NCBI GenBank assembly: GCA_050260415.1
Contig: JBLNCE010000096.1
Location: 1-64,000, forward strand
Length of the DNA: 64,000 bases
Direction of reading: 5' to 3'
Origin: JBLNCE01 sp050260415
GTDB taxonomy: Bacteria; Bacillota; UBA4882; JAAYXC01
Positions within the stretch are counted from its first letter, which is position 1. Each line of letters begins with the position of its first letter. Shown piece by piece: positions 25,910 to 35,396 of this stretch. A model generated the notes under the pieces. It saw only the letters and a program-made list of their open reading frames with translations. It made no database searches and was not told the origin of the DNA. The position numbers were made by a program, and so were the translations under genes.

Positions 25910-28222
25910 TCACCCCATGACCGCCGTGACTTCATGGACCTTCCCGTCGGGCACGTAGGCGATCCGGTTGCCCTCGATCTCCTTGCCGTCCACGACCAAC
26001 CGCTTCAGACCTTTCTGCACCCCGTCCGGATTACTGATCTTGATATCATAGGTGTTTTCCCGGAACTTCCGCCTGATCCGGCAGCTCTTCCAGGCCGCGG
26101 GCAGGCACGGGTCGATGACGACTGAATCGTAATCGCAATGGAAGCCCATGATCCATTGGGTCATGGCCCGGTACATCCAGCCGGCGCTGCCCGTGATCCA
26201 GCCGAACATGGCGAATCCCGGCCGCGGATTGTCCGGACCCTGGTACATGTTGGTAAAAGCATAGGGCTCGCAGCCGGAATTCTCGACCGGGTTTTCCTTG
26301 CTGTCGGGAATGATCTTGGCGAGCGTCTCGTAGGCTTTGTCGCCCCGGCCCAGGATGCAGTCGGCCACGATCTTGAACGCCCCGCCGTGGCAATACGGGG
26401 TGCCGTTTTCCCAGACCCCCGGGACGAAAGCGGTCAAGCGGCCGATTTTCTTGTTTTCCTTGGTATAGGTCGGCCAGAGCGTCAACATGCCGTACGGCGC
26501 CTCGAGCAGTGTATCCACGGCCTTGAATGCCTTCTCGATCCGGTCGGGCGGGGCGATCCGGCTGATCACCGCCCAGGATTGCGGGTTCAAATAGATCCGG
26601 CCTTCCTTTTCCGTATGTGTCCCCACCTTATGGCCGTCGTCCGTATATCCTTCTATGTACCATTCGCCGTCCCAGGCCACGGCGTTGACCACCCGCCGCA
26701 CGTGTTCGGCCATGGACCGCATCTCGGCCGCCAGATCCTCCCGGTGCAGGATTTCGCGGGTGATGCGCTCCATCTCCAGCAGGCTGAGATGGAAGGCAAT
26801 CGAGGTCCAGGCCGTCTCGCCCTTGCCCGCCGCGCCCATGCCGGTCAGGGAGTCGTTCCAGTCGCCGAGGTGCGCCAGGACGAGCCCGTGGAGGCCGACA
26901 TCCTTGAAAAGGTGCCGCATGGCCCGCAGGCAATGCTCAAGCACGGTCCCCTCCCCGCCGTCGAGGAAGGGCCTGATCACGTCGAGCAGACCGAAGTCGC
27001 CCGTCTCCTTGAGGTATTCGTTGACCGCCATCGGGATCCAGACCGGGCTGTCGGAATAATAACGTTCATCCAGGGGCATCCAGCCGCGCGGCGCGTGGCC
27101 GTCACTGTATTGATGCGCGAGCGCCTCCAGGATCTTGCGCTTGGCATCGGCGGCGTTGAAAGGCACATTACCCCATGCGTCCTGCAGCACGTCGCGATAG
27201 CCTCGATGATTGCCGCGCCCCACCTCCGAACAGAGAAACACCTGCTGTTTCGTCCAGGTATTGAAGATGTTGTTGATCCGTTCGTCCGGCGTCTCGATAT
27301 AAAGCCGGTTGACCATCTCTTCCTTGCGCGCCAGCAAGTTTTCAAAATCCGCGTCGATGGCGCCGGGCGCGAACAGCTTCTTCACCATGCGCAGCGCTTC
27401 TGCTTTGGTATCGGTGGAGCCGATGAGAACATCCACCCGCTCCTCGGCGCCGGGCGCAAGCGCGAATGTGATCTCGAACGCGCCCGCCAACCGTTCGCAA
27501 CTGGCGATGGTGTTGGCGCATCGCCCCTCGATCACGGCTCTAGGCAGGCTGTAAGTCCCATACGTGCCCAGGAACCCGGTCAGACTGCTGTCGAAGCCGG
27601 ATGGTCTTCTGCTCACGGCCATGAAACCGTTGTAGCGTTCGTGCGGCCGCTCATCGGCCGGATTGTACGCCAAGATCGTATGATGCGCTTCGTCGTATTC
27701 CGCGTACAAATAGCTGAAGTAGTCGCTGCGCGCTTCGTAACCTTCCAGCGACCATTCGACCAAGGGGTAAAGCTTGATCCGTCTCCCGCGGTTGGATTTG
27801 TTCTTGATGCGGAAGGTCCAGATCTCGGTGGGATCGCTCTCGTTGACGAAGACACGGGCGTCGGCCTCTATTTCCTGGCGCGATGAGTGGTATTTCGCGT
27901 AACCCAGCCCCATGGTGCATGCATAGGCGTCGAGCCTCTTGTTGGCGGGATAGAAGCCCGGATTCCAGTAGTCCCCGGATTCATCGTCGCGCAGGTAAAA
28001 GTACCTGTTCCCGTCGTTGATGAGCTTGACCCGGCCTCTCAGATCGACATACGACGCGGTGATCGTCGCCTTGTCACAGTATAGGCCGTGACCGGTCAAA
28101 AGCTGGTTGAAGGCTGACAGGAAACGCTCGTTCCACGAGTAGTTCAGCATGGGCCGGCGTGTCTCATAAGTGGTAAAAACGTATTCACGGCCGTCTTTTT
28201 GAAAGTGACCCAGAGTACTCAT
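25910..28222 (-). CDS. GH94 family glycoside phosphorylase
   Basis: Cytoplasmic protein of 770 residues resembling cellobiose/chitobiose phosphorylase-type GH94 enzymes, which split a beta-glycosidic bond with phosphate. Visible features: an N-terminal beta-sandwich (WSLEGYEARSDYF), the barrel motif RGYRDVLQDAWG, and catalytic Asp in GDWNDSLTGMG near residue 455. HGGAFKI and GSAGWMYRA close the phosphate/substrate site. The ATG follows GGAGGT by 9 bases. The GH94, DUF5107 and GH2 genes lie together between two ABC sugar importers, so it probably phosphorolyses imported disaccharide. The exact disaccharide cannot be read from sequence. Confidence 0.87.
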   Translation of the reverse strand: MSTLGHFQKDGREYVFTTYETRRPMLNYSWNERFLSAFNQLLTGHGLYCDKATITASYVDLRGRVKLINDGNRYFYLRDDESGDYWNPGFYPANKRLDAYACTMGLGYAKYHSSRQEIEADARVFVNESDPTEIWTFRIKNKSNRGRRIKLYPLVEWSLEGYEARSDYFSYLYAEYDEAHHTILAYNPADERPHERYNGFMAVSRRPSGFDSSLTGFLGTYGTYSLPRAVIEGRCANTIASCERLAGAFEITFALAPGAEERVDVLIGSTDTKAEALRMVKKLFAPGAIDADFENLLARKEEMVNRLYIETPDERINNIFNTWTKQQVFLCSEVGRGNHRGYRDVLQDAWGNVPFNAADAKRKILEALAHQYSDGHAPRGWMPLDERYYSDSPVWIPMAVNEYLKETGDFGLLDVIRPFLDGGEGTVLEHCLRAMRHLFKDVGLHGLVLAHLGDWNDSLTGMGAAGKGETAWTSIAFHLSLLEMERITREILHREDLAAEMRSMAEHVRRVVNAVAWDGEWYIEGYTDDGHKVGTHTEKEGRIYLNPQSWAVISRIAPPDRIEKAFKAVDTLLEAPYGMLTLWPTYTKENKKIGRLTAFVPGVWENGTPYCHGGAFKIVADCILGRGDKAYETLAKIIPDSKENPVENSGCEPYAFTNMYQGPDNPRPGFAMFGWITGSAGWMYRAMTQWIMGFHCDYDSVVIDPCLPAAWKSCRIRRKFRENTYDIKISNPDGVQKGLKRLVVDGKEIEGNRIAYVPDGKVHEVTAVMG

Positions 28223-28279
28223 GTATCCAGACCTCCATCGCCATATTCTGTATGGACCGCCGGCCGCGCACGCGGACCG

Positions 28280-28395
28280 TCAGCTGGCGCTTACGGTCAC
28301 CATCGCGGATCTACCACCCAGGCTCTCGCCCTTGGCGTTCATCGCCGGGACCATAAAGTAGCGCGTCCCGCCGGGGAACGTGGTGTCGGTGCGGG
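28280..28395 (-). pseudogene. Orphan end of a fibronectin type III domain
   Basis: Reading the minus strand, about 38 residues end at a TGA at 28280-28282: a typical last half of an FN3 domain (GTRYFMVPAMNAKGES, then SAMVTVSAS). There is no start codon with a ribosome site and no N-terminal part. It lies between the GH94 and DUF5107 genes. It is probably the tail of a lost secreted protein. Confidence 0.6.
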
Positions 28396-28419
28396 AAGCA
28401 ACCCTTTGCCGCGCGGGCG

Positions 28420-31374
28420 TCATTCCACCCCCGCCCATTCCAGGTCCAGCATCTTGCTCACCGCTTTCAGGAAATAGTCATGGGCTTTGCTGCCCGGAGC
28501 GGGTGCCTCGCGGGCGATCCTCCGGTAACAGGCCAGCGCCTCGCCGAAGGCGCCGAGCTTTTCGTGGCAAACGCCCGTACTGTACAGAGCCTGGGTCCAG
28601 AGGTCCTTATCCCGTTCCGCGATCGTGAGGATCCTGGCCAGATCCGCGATTGCTTCCTCGTACCGTCCCGCTTGGATACGCGCCGTCGCCCTACCGCCGT
28701 ATGCCGCGGCGCCGAGATATGTCAGGTTCAGGACGGGATTCTCATCGTGTTCCCAGATTCTGAAGCCGAACTCCTCGAAAAGCCGAATAGCCTCGTCCCA
28801 CCGGCCGAAGTCGTTGTACATGTTGAGCAGCGTCCTGGCGGCGGTCTGGGTCAATGGGGCGCTCCCCTCGACGATCTCCAGAAGTCGGCGCCGCTTCTCG
28901 GTTTCGCCGCGTTCGCGGTAGATCTGGTTTAGATAGACATAGATCTCATGGTTGGCCGGTTCATAGCCCAGCGCTTCCTCCAGGATCGCCTGGGCTTTCT
29001 CCGTATCGCCCATAATCTTCCATAGGATATAGCCGAGGCTCCGGTTGAGCACCGAATAACGCATCCCAAGACGGAGGCATTCCTGCCACAGTCCCACGGT
29101 GTCCTCGTACAATTCGCGGGTCTGGTAGATCAGGCCAAGGAAGTAGCGAGCCTTGACGGCCTTTTCGCCGAGGCGCGCGATGACGTCGCTCAGCACCACG
29201 GCCGTTTCTGGGTGGTTCGGAAAGACGAAATCGGGGGCGGCTTCCTCGGCCTGACGCCAGAGCGCCTCGGCGCGCTGCGGTTGCGCGAGTTTCTGGCAGT
29301 AATAACCGGCATGATAGGACAGGAGCGGATGGCCGTCCCGATTGTCATCCTCCACCACTTGCAGCGCGGCGGCATAATCGCCGACCGCCTGGTAGATGGC
29401 GGCGACGGTCAGGACATTATGGGCGTCCTTGCGGATCGTCCGCCGGTATTCCTCAAGCGCCTGCGTCGTGTTCTTGCCCTGCTCCGTCAGGTTGAAAAGC
29501 CGCTCCCTCCGCGCCACGTAGTTCAGCGGATCCCGGACCAATAACGCCTCGAGCAGCCCCTCCGCCGGAACGCACAACCCTTGCTTGCGCAACGCGTAGG
29601 CGAGGTAGATCAGCGCCATATAGTCCCCGGGATTGACGGCCAGCGCGGAGCGCAAGTGTTGTTCGGCGGTTTGATACTCCCGCTCGCCGAGGAGGATCAC
29701 GGCGAGGAGTAAAGCGGACGCGCCGTAATGACTCGACGAGGGGCTGACATAGTAGAGAGCGTCCTTGGCTTTCTCTCTTTGGCCGGCGCGGAAACGCGCC
29801 AAACCCAGGTAATATAGGGCCTCGTTATGATGCGGTTCCTTGGCGAGGACGGCCTCAAGGTTCCCGATGGCCTGCCCGTAGTCGAGCATCTTCAGATAGA
29901 TAACGGCTTTTCTCAGGCGGGCGGCGGTATGATCCGCGTTCGTGGCGATGACCGCATCGTAGAGGGCAAGCGCCTCCCGGCGCCGGTCGAACATCTCATG
30001 CTGGAACGCTTGGTGGAAGAGACTCCCCTGCGGCTCATCCTCTTCCTTGCGCGGCGGGGTGGAAATATCGGCCAGGGCGTCACCCGTCCCCCGGATTGTC
30101 TCCGCCATGAGCTGCAGTCCATGGCGATCCTCGAGGACAATCCGCAAGACGCCCGCGGTTATTACCCCAAGCGCGACTCGTGCTTGAAAACTAGTGGTCC
30201 GGTTGGGATCCAGGTCGAACCTGCCGCTGTAGACCTGCTCCGCGCCATGCAATAACCTTACGACGCACCCTGGAAGCGACTCGTTCGGACGGAGTCTGAA
30301 ATCTATCGTACATCCGTCCCGATCGCCGGCGAGCCGCCAAGACATGGCGCCATATAGACCGGCATGGGTAAAGGGGCCGGTCTCGATGGCTTGAAACCAG
30401 TATTCCTTCCAGGTCCTGCCGGCGTGCGGCTCCAAGACCAGGAATTCATTCTGATTGTCCGGATTGCCGCTCTGCAGCTCCACGTAAGGGCCATCGTCGT
30501 CGGTGAGAAGCTCGTTCCATCTACGGCCGAATCTATCCATACCCCACGCCCACATCTTCTTGCCCGGCACCTCGCGGTAGTTGGCGACGTGGACGACGCC
30601 GTAGTCTTGCGATCGATCGTAGGTGCCGAAGTAGTCCTTCGTCACGTTCGCGCCGAAGATGGTGGTGGGGCCATGCGTGTTCTTTGTCCAACGGAGGTCG
30701 TGCCGTCCCGTTTCCCGGTCGAATGGCCATGGGTACTTTTTACGGTTGTGCTCGTCTATCATCCATTTCATGGGGTAACGCAGTTCGAGGTCGGGCGTCT
30801 CATACTCCGCCGAGGTGCTCCAGAACATGTAGCGCGCGGGCAGATCCGTGGGATTATGAATCGCCACGGTATCCTCGATGTACGCCTTCCCCGGCTGCAG
30901 CCTGATCTCGACCGAAAACCTGAGGCCGGAGATCTTGTCGATCTCGCCGACGAAGATGGAGGCGCTGCCGTCATCGTTGGCGCGGCAGCTGGCTTCGATC
31001 GGCTCCATGGTGGACGGTCGGTGCCCCCGGGGGAAGTTCCACTCGATGCCGCCGGCGAACCAGGCGCCCGTCAATCCCACCAGTTGAGGCTTGATGACGC
31101 GGTTCCGGTAGAAGAATTCGCGGCCGTTGCGCTTATCAAAGGCGGAGTACAACCGCCCGCCGAGTTCGGGGAGGACGGTGACTTTGAGGTACTCGTTCTC
31201 GAGGATCAGGGCTTTATAAGCCACGTCCTCCTTGATCTCCGTCAACTCATCCCTGATTATGTAGGGATATGGCTTGAAGCCCCGGTAGCCGATGATGACC
31301 GGATTGGGATTGGCCGGGCCCATGCGGTAGGTGGGAATCCGGAGATCTTCCTCAAAGACGCTTACGTTCGCCAT
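28420..31374 (-). CDS. DUF5107 domain protein with tetratricopeptide repeats
   Basis: Protein of 984 residues without a signal peptide. Residues ~30-340 form the DUF5107 domain, a galactose-mutarotase-like beta-sandwich (LPELGGRLYSAFDKRNG, GIEWNFPRGH). From ~450 on there are many helical TPR units, for example NEALYYLGLARFRAGQREKA and YGQAIGNLEAVLAKEP. ATG at 31374 follows GGAAGGA by 8 bases; an upstream in-frame codon at 31422 has no site. Homologues usually sit beside carbohydrate-active enzymes; the biochemical role is unknown. Here it belongs with the GH94 and GH2 genes downstream on the same strand. Confidence 0.85.
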   Translation of the reverse strand: MANVSVFEEDLRIPTYRMGPANPNPVIIGYRGFKPYPYIIRDELTEIKEDVAYKALILENEYLKVTVLPELGGRLYSAFDKRNGREFFYRNRVIKPQLVGLTGAWFAGGIEWNFPRGHRPSTMEPIEASCRANDDGSASIFVGEIDKISGLRFSVEIRLQPGKAYIEDTVAIHNPTDLPARYMFWSTSAEYETPDLELRYPMKWMIDEHNRKKYPWPFDRETGRHDLRWTKNTHGPTTIFGANVTKDYFGTYDRSQDYGVVHVANYREVPGKKMWAWGMDRFGRRWNELLTDDDGPYVELQSGNPDNQNEFLVLEPHAGRTWKEYWFQAIETGPFTHAGLYGAMSWRLAGDRDGCTIDFRLRPNESLPGCVVRLLHGAEQVYSGRFDLDPNRTTSFQARVALGVITAGVLRIVLEDRHGLQLMAETIRGTGDALADISTPPRKEEDEPQGSLFHQAFQHEMFDRRREALALYDAVIATNADHTAARLRKAVIYLKMLDYGQAIGNLEAVLAKEPHHNEALYYLGLARFRAGQREKAKDALYYVSPSSSHYGASALLLAVILLGEREYQTAEQHLRSALAVNPGDYMALIYLAYALRKQGLCVPAEGLLEALLVRDPLNYVARRERLFNLTEQGKNTTQALEEYRRTIRKDAHNVLTVAAIYQAVGDYAAALQVVEDDNRDGHPLLSYHAGYYCQKLAQPQRAEALWRQAEEAAPDFVFPNHPETAVVLSDVIARLGEKAVKARYFLGLIYQTRELYEDTVGLWQECLRLGMRYSVLNRSLGYILWKIMGDTEKAQAILEEALGYEPANHEIYVYLNQIYRERGETEKRRRLLEIVEGSAPLTQTAARTLLNMYNDFGRWDEAIRLFEEFGFRIWEHDENPVLNLTYLGAAAYGGRATARIQAGRYEEAIADLARILTIAERDKDLWTQALYSTGVCHEKLGAFGEALACYRRIAREAPAPGSKAHDYFLKAVSKMLDLEWAGVE

Positions 31375-31716
31375 GTTATCGATCCTTCCGTGTCTGGTAT
31401 TAACCAGTGCAAATAAGGGCAACCCCTGTAATTAGCCGCTCGCGCCCACCGTACCGAGGCATGCTGGCGTTTTCATTATACGTAAGTACCACCAGGCTCG
31501 TAAATTGACGGTTGTTCTCCGGATGTGCAATCTGTTACATCGGCGGAAACACGTTCAGTATTGGTTAGAGCGAGACTGTACGTCGCGGGCCGGTGTGGGG
31601 ATCTCCGCCCTACAAACTGAATCTGGGCTTGGTCCAACACAGGCATGAAGGGGTGGCGGCAGATCGCCGTCACCCCATTTCCCTCAGCTCACGGGTCATT
31701 GGGCGGAAGTCGCGTG
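31375..31716. other. Gap between importer set 2 and the DUF5107 gene
   Basis: Downstream of the binding-protein gene and upstream of the DUF5107 gene, both minus strand. I see no supported frame and no strong hairpin in these 342 bases. Confidence 0.45.
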
Positions 31717-33288
31717 TTACATCTTCTTCCAGCGATTGTAAGCGGTGTTGATGATCTGCTCCACCTGGTCCGAACCGAGTTTCTTCATGGCGTCCACGAA
31801 GGTATCCCACTCGGAGAAGCTCATCTCGCCGGTGATGAACTTGACCATGTACTCCTCCTGCCGCGGAGCCATCGTTGCCGTGAGGGAGATCAGTTTTTGC
31901 TGCTCCTCCATGGTGTACGGCAGGACGGGCAAGGGTTCGAGATAGATGTCCTTGACTTTCGCGATCTTGGCATACCCTTCCCTGGTGCGCGGCATGATGA
32001 ACTCCGGCACGATGATCTCGTACTGAGCGATGTTCGGCATGGCCAGGCCGTAATCCTGCGAGGCCCCCGTGCGCGGCACTCTGGCCGGATCCTTCAGGAT
32101 GGAATCGACATGCACCGGCTTGCCGTTCACATATTTGAAGGTCACGCCCTCGATCCCATACGTATTGAGGAGGATCCCCTCACTGCTGTACCGGTAGTCG
32201 AGCCACTTCAGGATCGTCACCGGGTCCTTGATCTTGCTGGAGAGAGCCACGGACTGATCCCAACGGCAGAGAGGAACCGTTCTGATCAGGCGGTCGCCGT
32301 GCGGTCCCTTCGGTGGTACGATGACGATCATGTCGTAACCGGGAACGGCACTCTTGGATGCTCTATTAGCCGCATTGAACTGGTCTGATCTGGACATCCA
32401 GTCGAGAAAAGCGCCGGATTTGCTGTTGGTGAGCTTGTCCTGCCAGCCATTGGTGGACTGGGAGGCGAACTCCTTGTCCAACAGGTCTTCCTTGTAGAGC
32501 TTGTTCAGCCACTGCAGCATCTCTTTGAACTGCGGCGTGGTCGGCGTGTAGACCAGCTTGCCCTTCTCGAGGTTCCAGCATTCCTGCGGATTCTCGTACC
32601 GCGAGCCGAAGACCAGCGACAGGGTCTGGAACAAGCCACTGACGCCATTACGATGCGTAAGCGGGATGGTATCCTTGACGCCGTTCCCGTCCGGATCTTT
32701 GTCCCTGAAAGCCACGAGCATCTTATAGTACTCGTCGAGCGTTTCCGGTTCCTTGAGGCCGAGTTTCTTGAGCCAGTCGCCCCTGACCACCCAACCGACC
32801 GAGAGCCGATCTTCCTGCAGGGTTGGGATATTATAAATCTTTCCATCGGCCGCGCGCAGGTCCTTGCGGATATCCGGGGTCAGCAGCTTCTTCAGCACCT
32901 TGGTGTGCTGGTCGATCAGCTTCTCCAAGGGCAGGAAGGCACCCTCGACCCCGAACCGCTTGGCGTTGACCATCTTGGTCCGCATCAGATCCGGCAGATT
33001 ACGCGAGCCGATGATCACGCTGTATTTCTCGTCAAAACTCTGCTCGGGCACGCCGATGAACTCGATCGTCACGTTGGTGCGCTTGGCGAATTCCTTCCAG
33101 ATCAGCTTGCTGGCGTCGAACGGATGATTCGGATGATCGCCAAGCATCCAGGTGTAAGTAACCGGTTTTTCGGTGATCGGGAGCGTGATCCCGTCCTTGG
33201 TCACCGTTTTGGCGGAGGTCAATGAAACGACGGATAACACCAGCAGGAGCACGATCAGACAGCGGATACTTTTTCCCAGGGTACGCAT
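31717..33288 (-). CDS. Sugar ABC transporter substrate-binding protein, set 2
   Basis: Extracytoplasmic binding protein of 523 residues, same family as the set 1 protein but clearly divergent. Signal peptide at 1-26 ends LTSA; again no lipobox cysteine. It contains RDKDPDGNGVKDTIP, the family's calcium-like loop, near residue 205, and ends in NTAYNRWKKM. The ATG follows GGAGGG. It is the third gene of an operon with two permeases, itself downstream of a two-component system. Two distinct binding proteins suggest at least two oligosaccharide ligands. Confidence 0.88.
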   Translation of the reverse strand: MRTLGKSIRCLIVLLLVLSVVSLTSAKTVTKDGITLPITEKPVTYTWMLGDHPNHPFDASKLIWKEFAKRTNVTIEFIGVPEQSFDEKYSVIIGSRNLPDLMRTKMVNAKRFGVEGAFLPLEKLIDQHTKVLKKLLTPDIRKDLRAADGKIYNIPTLQEDRLSVGWVVRGDWLKKLGLKEPETLDEYYKMLVAFRDKDPDGNGVKDTIPLTHRNGVSGLFQTLSLVFGSRYENPQECWNLEKGKLVYTPTTPQFKEMLQWLNKLYKEDLLDKEFASQSTNGWQDKLTNSKSGAFLDWMSRSDQFNAANRASKSAVPGYDMIVIVPPKGPHGDRLIRTVPLCRWDQSVALSSKIKDPVTILKWLDYRYSSEGILLNTYGIEGVTFKYVNGKPVHVDSILKDPARVPRTGASQDYGLAMPNIAQYEIIVPEFIMPRTREGYAKIAKVKDIYLEPLPVLPYTMEEQQKLISLTATMAPRQEEYMVKFITGEMSFSEWDTFVDAMKKLGSDQVEQIINTAYNRWKKM

Positions 33289-33354
33289 TGTACAACCCTC
33301 CTCACATTCTCAATCAACCAGCCGGCATGCATTGCTTCATGGCATCGCTCCCTT

Positions 33355-34248
33355 CTATCCTTTGATGGAGCCGAGCAAGACACCTTTGGTGAAGTAACGT
33401 TGAATGAACGGGTAAACCATGACAATCGGCAGGGTGGAGACGATCACCGTCGTGTACTTAATGGTCTGGGAGATGACGATCTCGTGGCTGATGGCGCTGG
33501 CATAATCCTGCATCTCCCCGGTGATGAGCAGGCTCCGGAGAAGGATCTGCACGGGGAACTTGGCTCTGGTGTTCAAGTAGAGAAACGGTATCATGAAGGC
33601 GTTCCAATGGCTGACCGCGTAGAAAAGACCGATGGTCATGAGAATCGTCTTGCACAGAGGCAGAAAGACCTTGATCAGGATCTGCAGATCGTTGCATCCG
33701 TCGATCTTGGCCGCTTCCTCCAGTTCTTCCGGCATGCTCTGGAATGATGCGCGCAGGATCATCAGGTTGAAGGTGTTGATCGCCACGGGGAGCACGACCG
33801 CGCCTATCTTGTCGATCAACCCCAGGTTCATCACCAGGATATAGGCGGGGATCGTGCCGCCGCTGAAGAGCATGGTGAAGACGATCAAGCGGAGGAAGAT
33901 CTGCTTGCCCAAGAATTTTGGGCGCGATAACGGGTAAGCGGTCAGGATGGTCATGACCAGATTGATCGTCACGCCGATCAAGGTGTAAAGGATGGTATTG
34001 AGATAGGAGCGGAGGAAGTCCTGATTCCCAAAGACCAACCTGTACGCGGCCGTGGTAAAACCGATGGGGTAGAAAGTGACCTTGTTCTTGATCACTTCCC
34101 CGGGGAGGCTGACCGAGACGGCGAACATGTGGATGAACGGGTAAACGGTGACAAGTAAGACGATCAACATAATGAATTTGATCGCGATATCGAGCATCCG
34201 GTCGCCAAAGCCCTCCCGCAGGTAGCGCTGCGCGGCGGTTCTAGCCAT
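33355..34248 (-). CDS. Sugar ABC transporter permease (YtcP type), set 2
   Basis: Inner-membrane permease of about 297 residues with six likely membrane segments. EAA loop LEEAAKIDGCNDLQI and family ending QRYFTKGVLLGSIKG. I chose ATG at 34248, which follows GGAGG with eight bases between, rather than GTG at 34257, which would be too close to that site. It lies 12 bases after the partner permease. It forms the channel with the 34261 product. Confidence 0.9.
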   Translation of the reverse strand: MARTAAQRYLREGFGDRMLDIAIKFIMLIVLLVTVYPFIHMFAVSVSLPGEVIKNKVTFYPIGFTTAAYRLVFGNQDFLRSYLNTILYTLIGVTINLVMTILTAYPLSRPKFLGKQIFLRLIVFTMLFSGGTIPAYILVMNLGLIDKIGAVVLPVAINTFNLMILRASFQSMPEELEEAAKIDGCNDLQILIKVFLPLCKTILMTIGLFYAVSHWNAFMIPFLYLNTRAKFPVQILLRSLLITGEMQDYASAISHEIVISQTIKYTTVIVSTLPIVMVYPFIQRYFTKGVLLGSIKG

Positions 34249-34260
34249 GCTTCCCACCTC

Positions 34261-35202
34261 CTACCACAGGCTCGTCTCGCCAAGGCGGCGAGCAAGCTTG
34301 TTCGAAATAACCACGAAACAGAGGCCTACCAAACTCTCGAAGAATCCTACGGCGGCGGCGAAACTCCAATCCATCGCCATGATGCCCCGGCGGTAGACGA
34401 AGGTGGCGAAGACATCCCCCGTGCCCATATTGGCAGGATTCTGCAGAAGATAGACCGTCTCGAAACCGACCTTGACGATCTGCCCGATCTGGAGGAGGAA
34501 CATGATCACGATCGTGGGTACGATCCCCGGAAGCGTAACATAACGCATGCGCTGCCACCGCCCGGCGCCATCCATGACCGCCGCTTCGTAGAGCGTCGGG
34601 CTGATGCCGGTGATCGCCGCGATGTAGATGATGGCCGTCCAGCCAAAACGCGCCCAGATCGTCAGCGTGGTATAGAGAGTGCGGAACCACTCGGACTCGC
34701 CGGGGAAGTTGATGGGAGTCAGGCCGAAGACCGATTGGAGAAGACGATTGACAATACCTGACGAGGGGTTCAGGAAATTGACGAAGATGCCCACCACGAC
34801 GACCGACGAGACGAAATGCGGCAGGTAACTGGTCGATTGTACGATACGTTTGTAGAGACCGTCGCGGACCTCGCTCAACAGCAGGGCGAAGATGATGGGC
34901 ACGGGAAATCCGAAGATAATCGAATAAGCGTTCAAGAGGAAAGTGTTGATCAGCAATCGTCCGAAGTCGGGACTGCCGAAAAAAGAAACGAAATGCTCGA
35001 AACCGACGAAAGGACTGCCCATAATGCCCTTCCACGGGCTGAAGTTTTGGAAGGCGATGACCAGGCCGTACATCGGCCCGTAATGGAAGATCGCGTAGTA
35101 CAGGATTCCAGGCAGGAACATCAGCAACAGGAACTTGTCCCTGGCCAGCGCGGCCCGGAAAGTACCACGCTTTCGGATCTCCGTATGTGTCATGGCCGCC
35201 AT
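34261..35202 (-). CDS. Sugar ABC transporter permease (LplB type), set 2
   Basis: Inner-membrane permease of 313 residues. YYAIFHYGPMYGLVIAFQNF near the first membrane segment and the ending RLGETSLW are typical; the EAA-type loop reads TLYEAAVMDGAGRWQRM. ATG at 35202 follows GGGAGG; GTG one codon earlier is possible. It heads a permease-permease-binding protein operon. No ATPase gene is present. The response regulator gene ends about 195 bases upstream on the same strand, with a 14-base palindrome between them. Confidence 0.9.
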   Translation of the reverse strand: MAAMTHTEIRKRGTFRAALARDKFLLLMFLPGILYYAIFHYGPMYGLVIAFQNFSPWKGIMGSPFVGFEHFVSFFGSPDFGRLLINTFLLNAYSIIFGFPVPIIFALLLSEVRDGLYKRIVQSTSYLPHFVSSVVVVGIFVNFLNPSSGIVNRLLQSVFGLTPINFPGESEWFRTLYTTLTIWARFGWTAIIYIAAITGISPTLYEAAVMDGAGRWQRMRYVTLPGIVPTIVIMFLLQIGQIVKVGFETVYLLQNPANMGTGDVFATFVYRRGIMAMDWSFAAAVGFFESLVGLCFVVISNKLARRLGETSLW

Positions 35203-35370
35203 CACGGTCCTCCCTTTGAGGAATCATCGCTTGATTTCGTTGCGCAGACGATCTACCTGGAACGAATGCAGTGCCGCTGATGTAGGACCTATTCAAACAA
35301 TAACATCTGGGCTTTATAGCGACAAGTGTAACGCGGCCCATTTCGAGTCACGTTTTTTTCGGGCGAAAAG

Positions 35371-35384
35371 ATGACCGCGGTCAT
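35371..35384. promoter_or_regulatory. Palindrome upstream of importer set 2
   Basis: ATGACCGCGGTCAT is a perfect 14-base palindrome, 13 bases beyond the response-regulator stop and about 170 bases upstream of the importer operon. It could be a binding site for the adjacent LuxR-type response regulator or a chance palindrome. Confidence 0.4.
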
Positions 35385-35396
35385 GATGTGAAGGTA

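Noticed and set aside
26138..27886. 582-residue plus-strand open frame
   Set aside because: Antisense shadow of the GH94 gene; no start signal or homology.
31476..31673. 65-residue minus-strand frame in the gap after importer set 2
   Set aside because: No ribosome site, no motif and average intergenic composition; treated as chance.
34241..35341. 366-residue minus-strand frame overlapping a permease
   Set aside because: The overlapping frame at 34261-35202 has the full permease pattern and ribosome site; this one is Arg/His/Gly-rich without hydrophobic segments.
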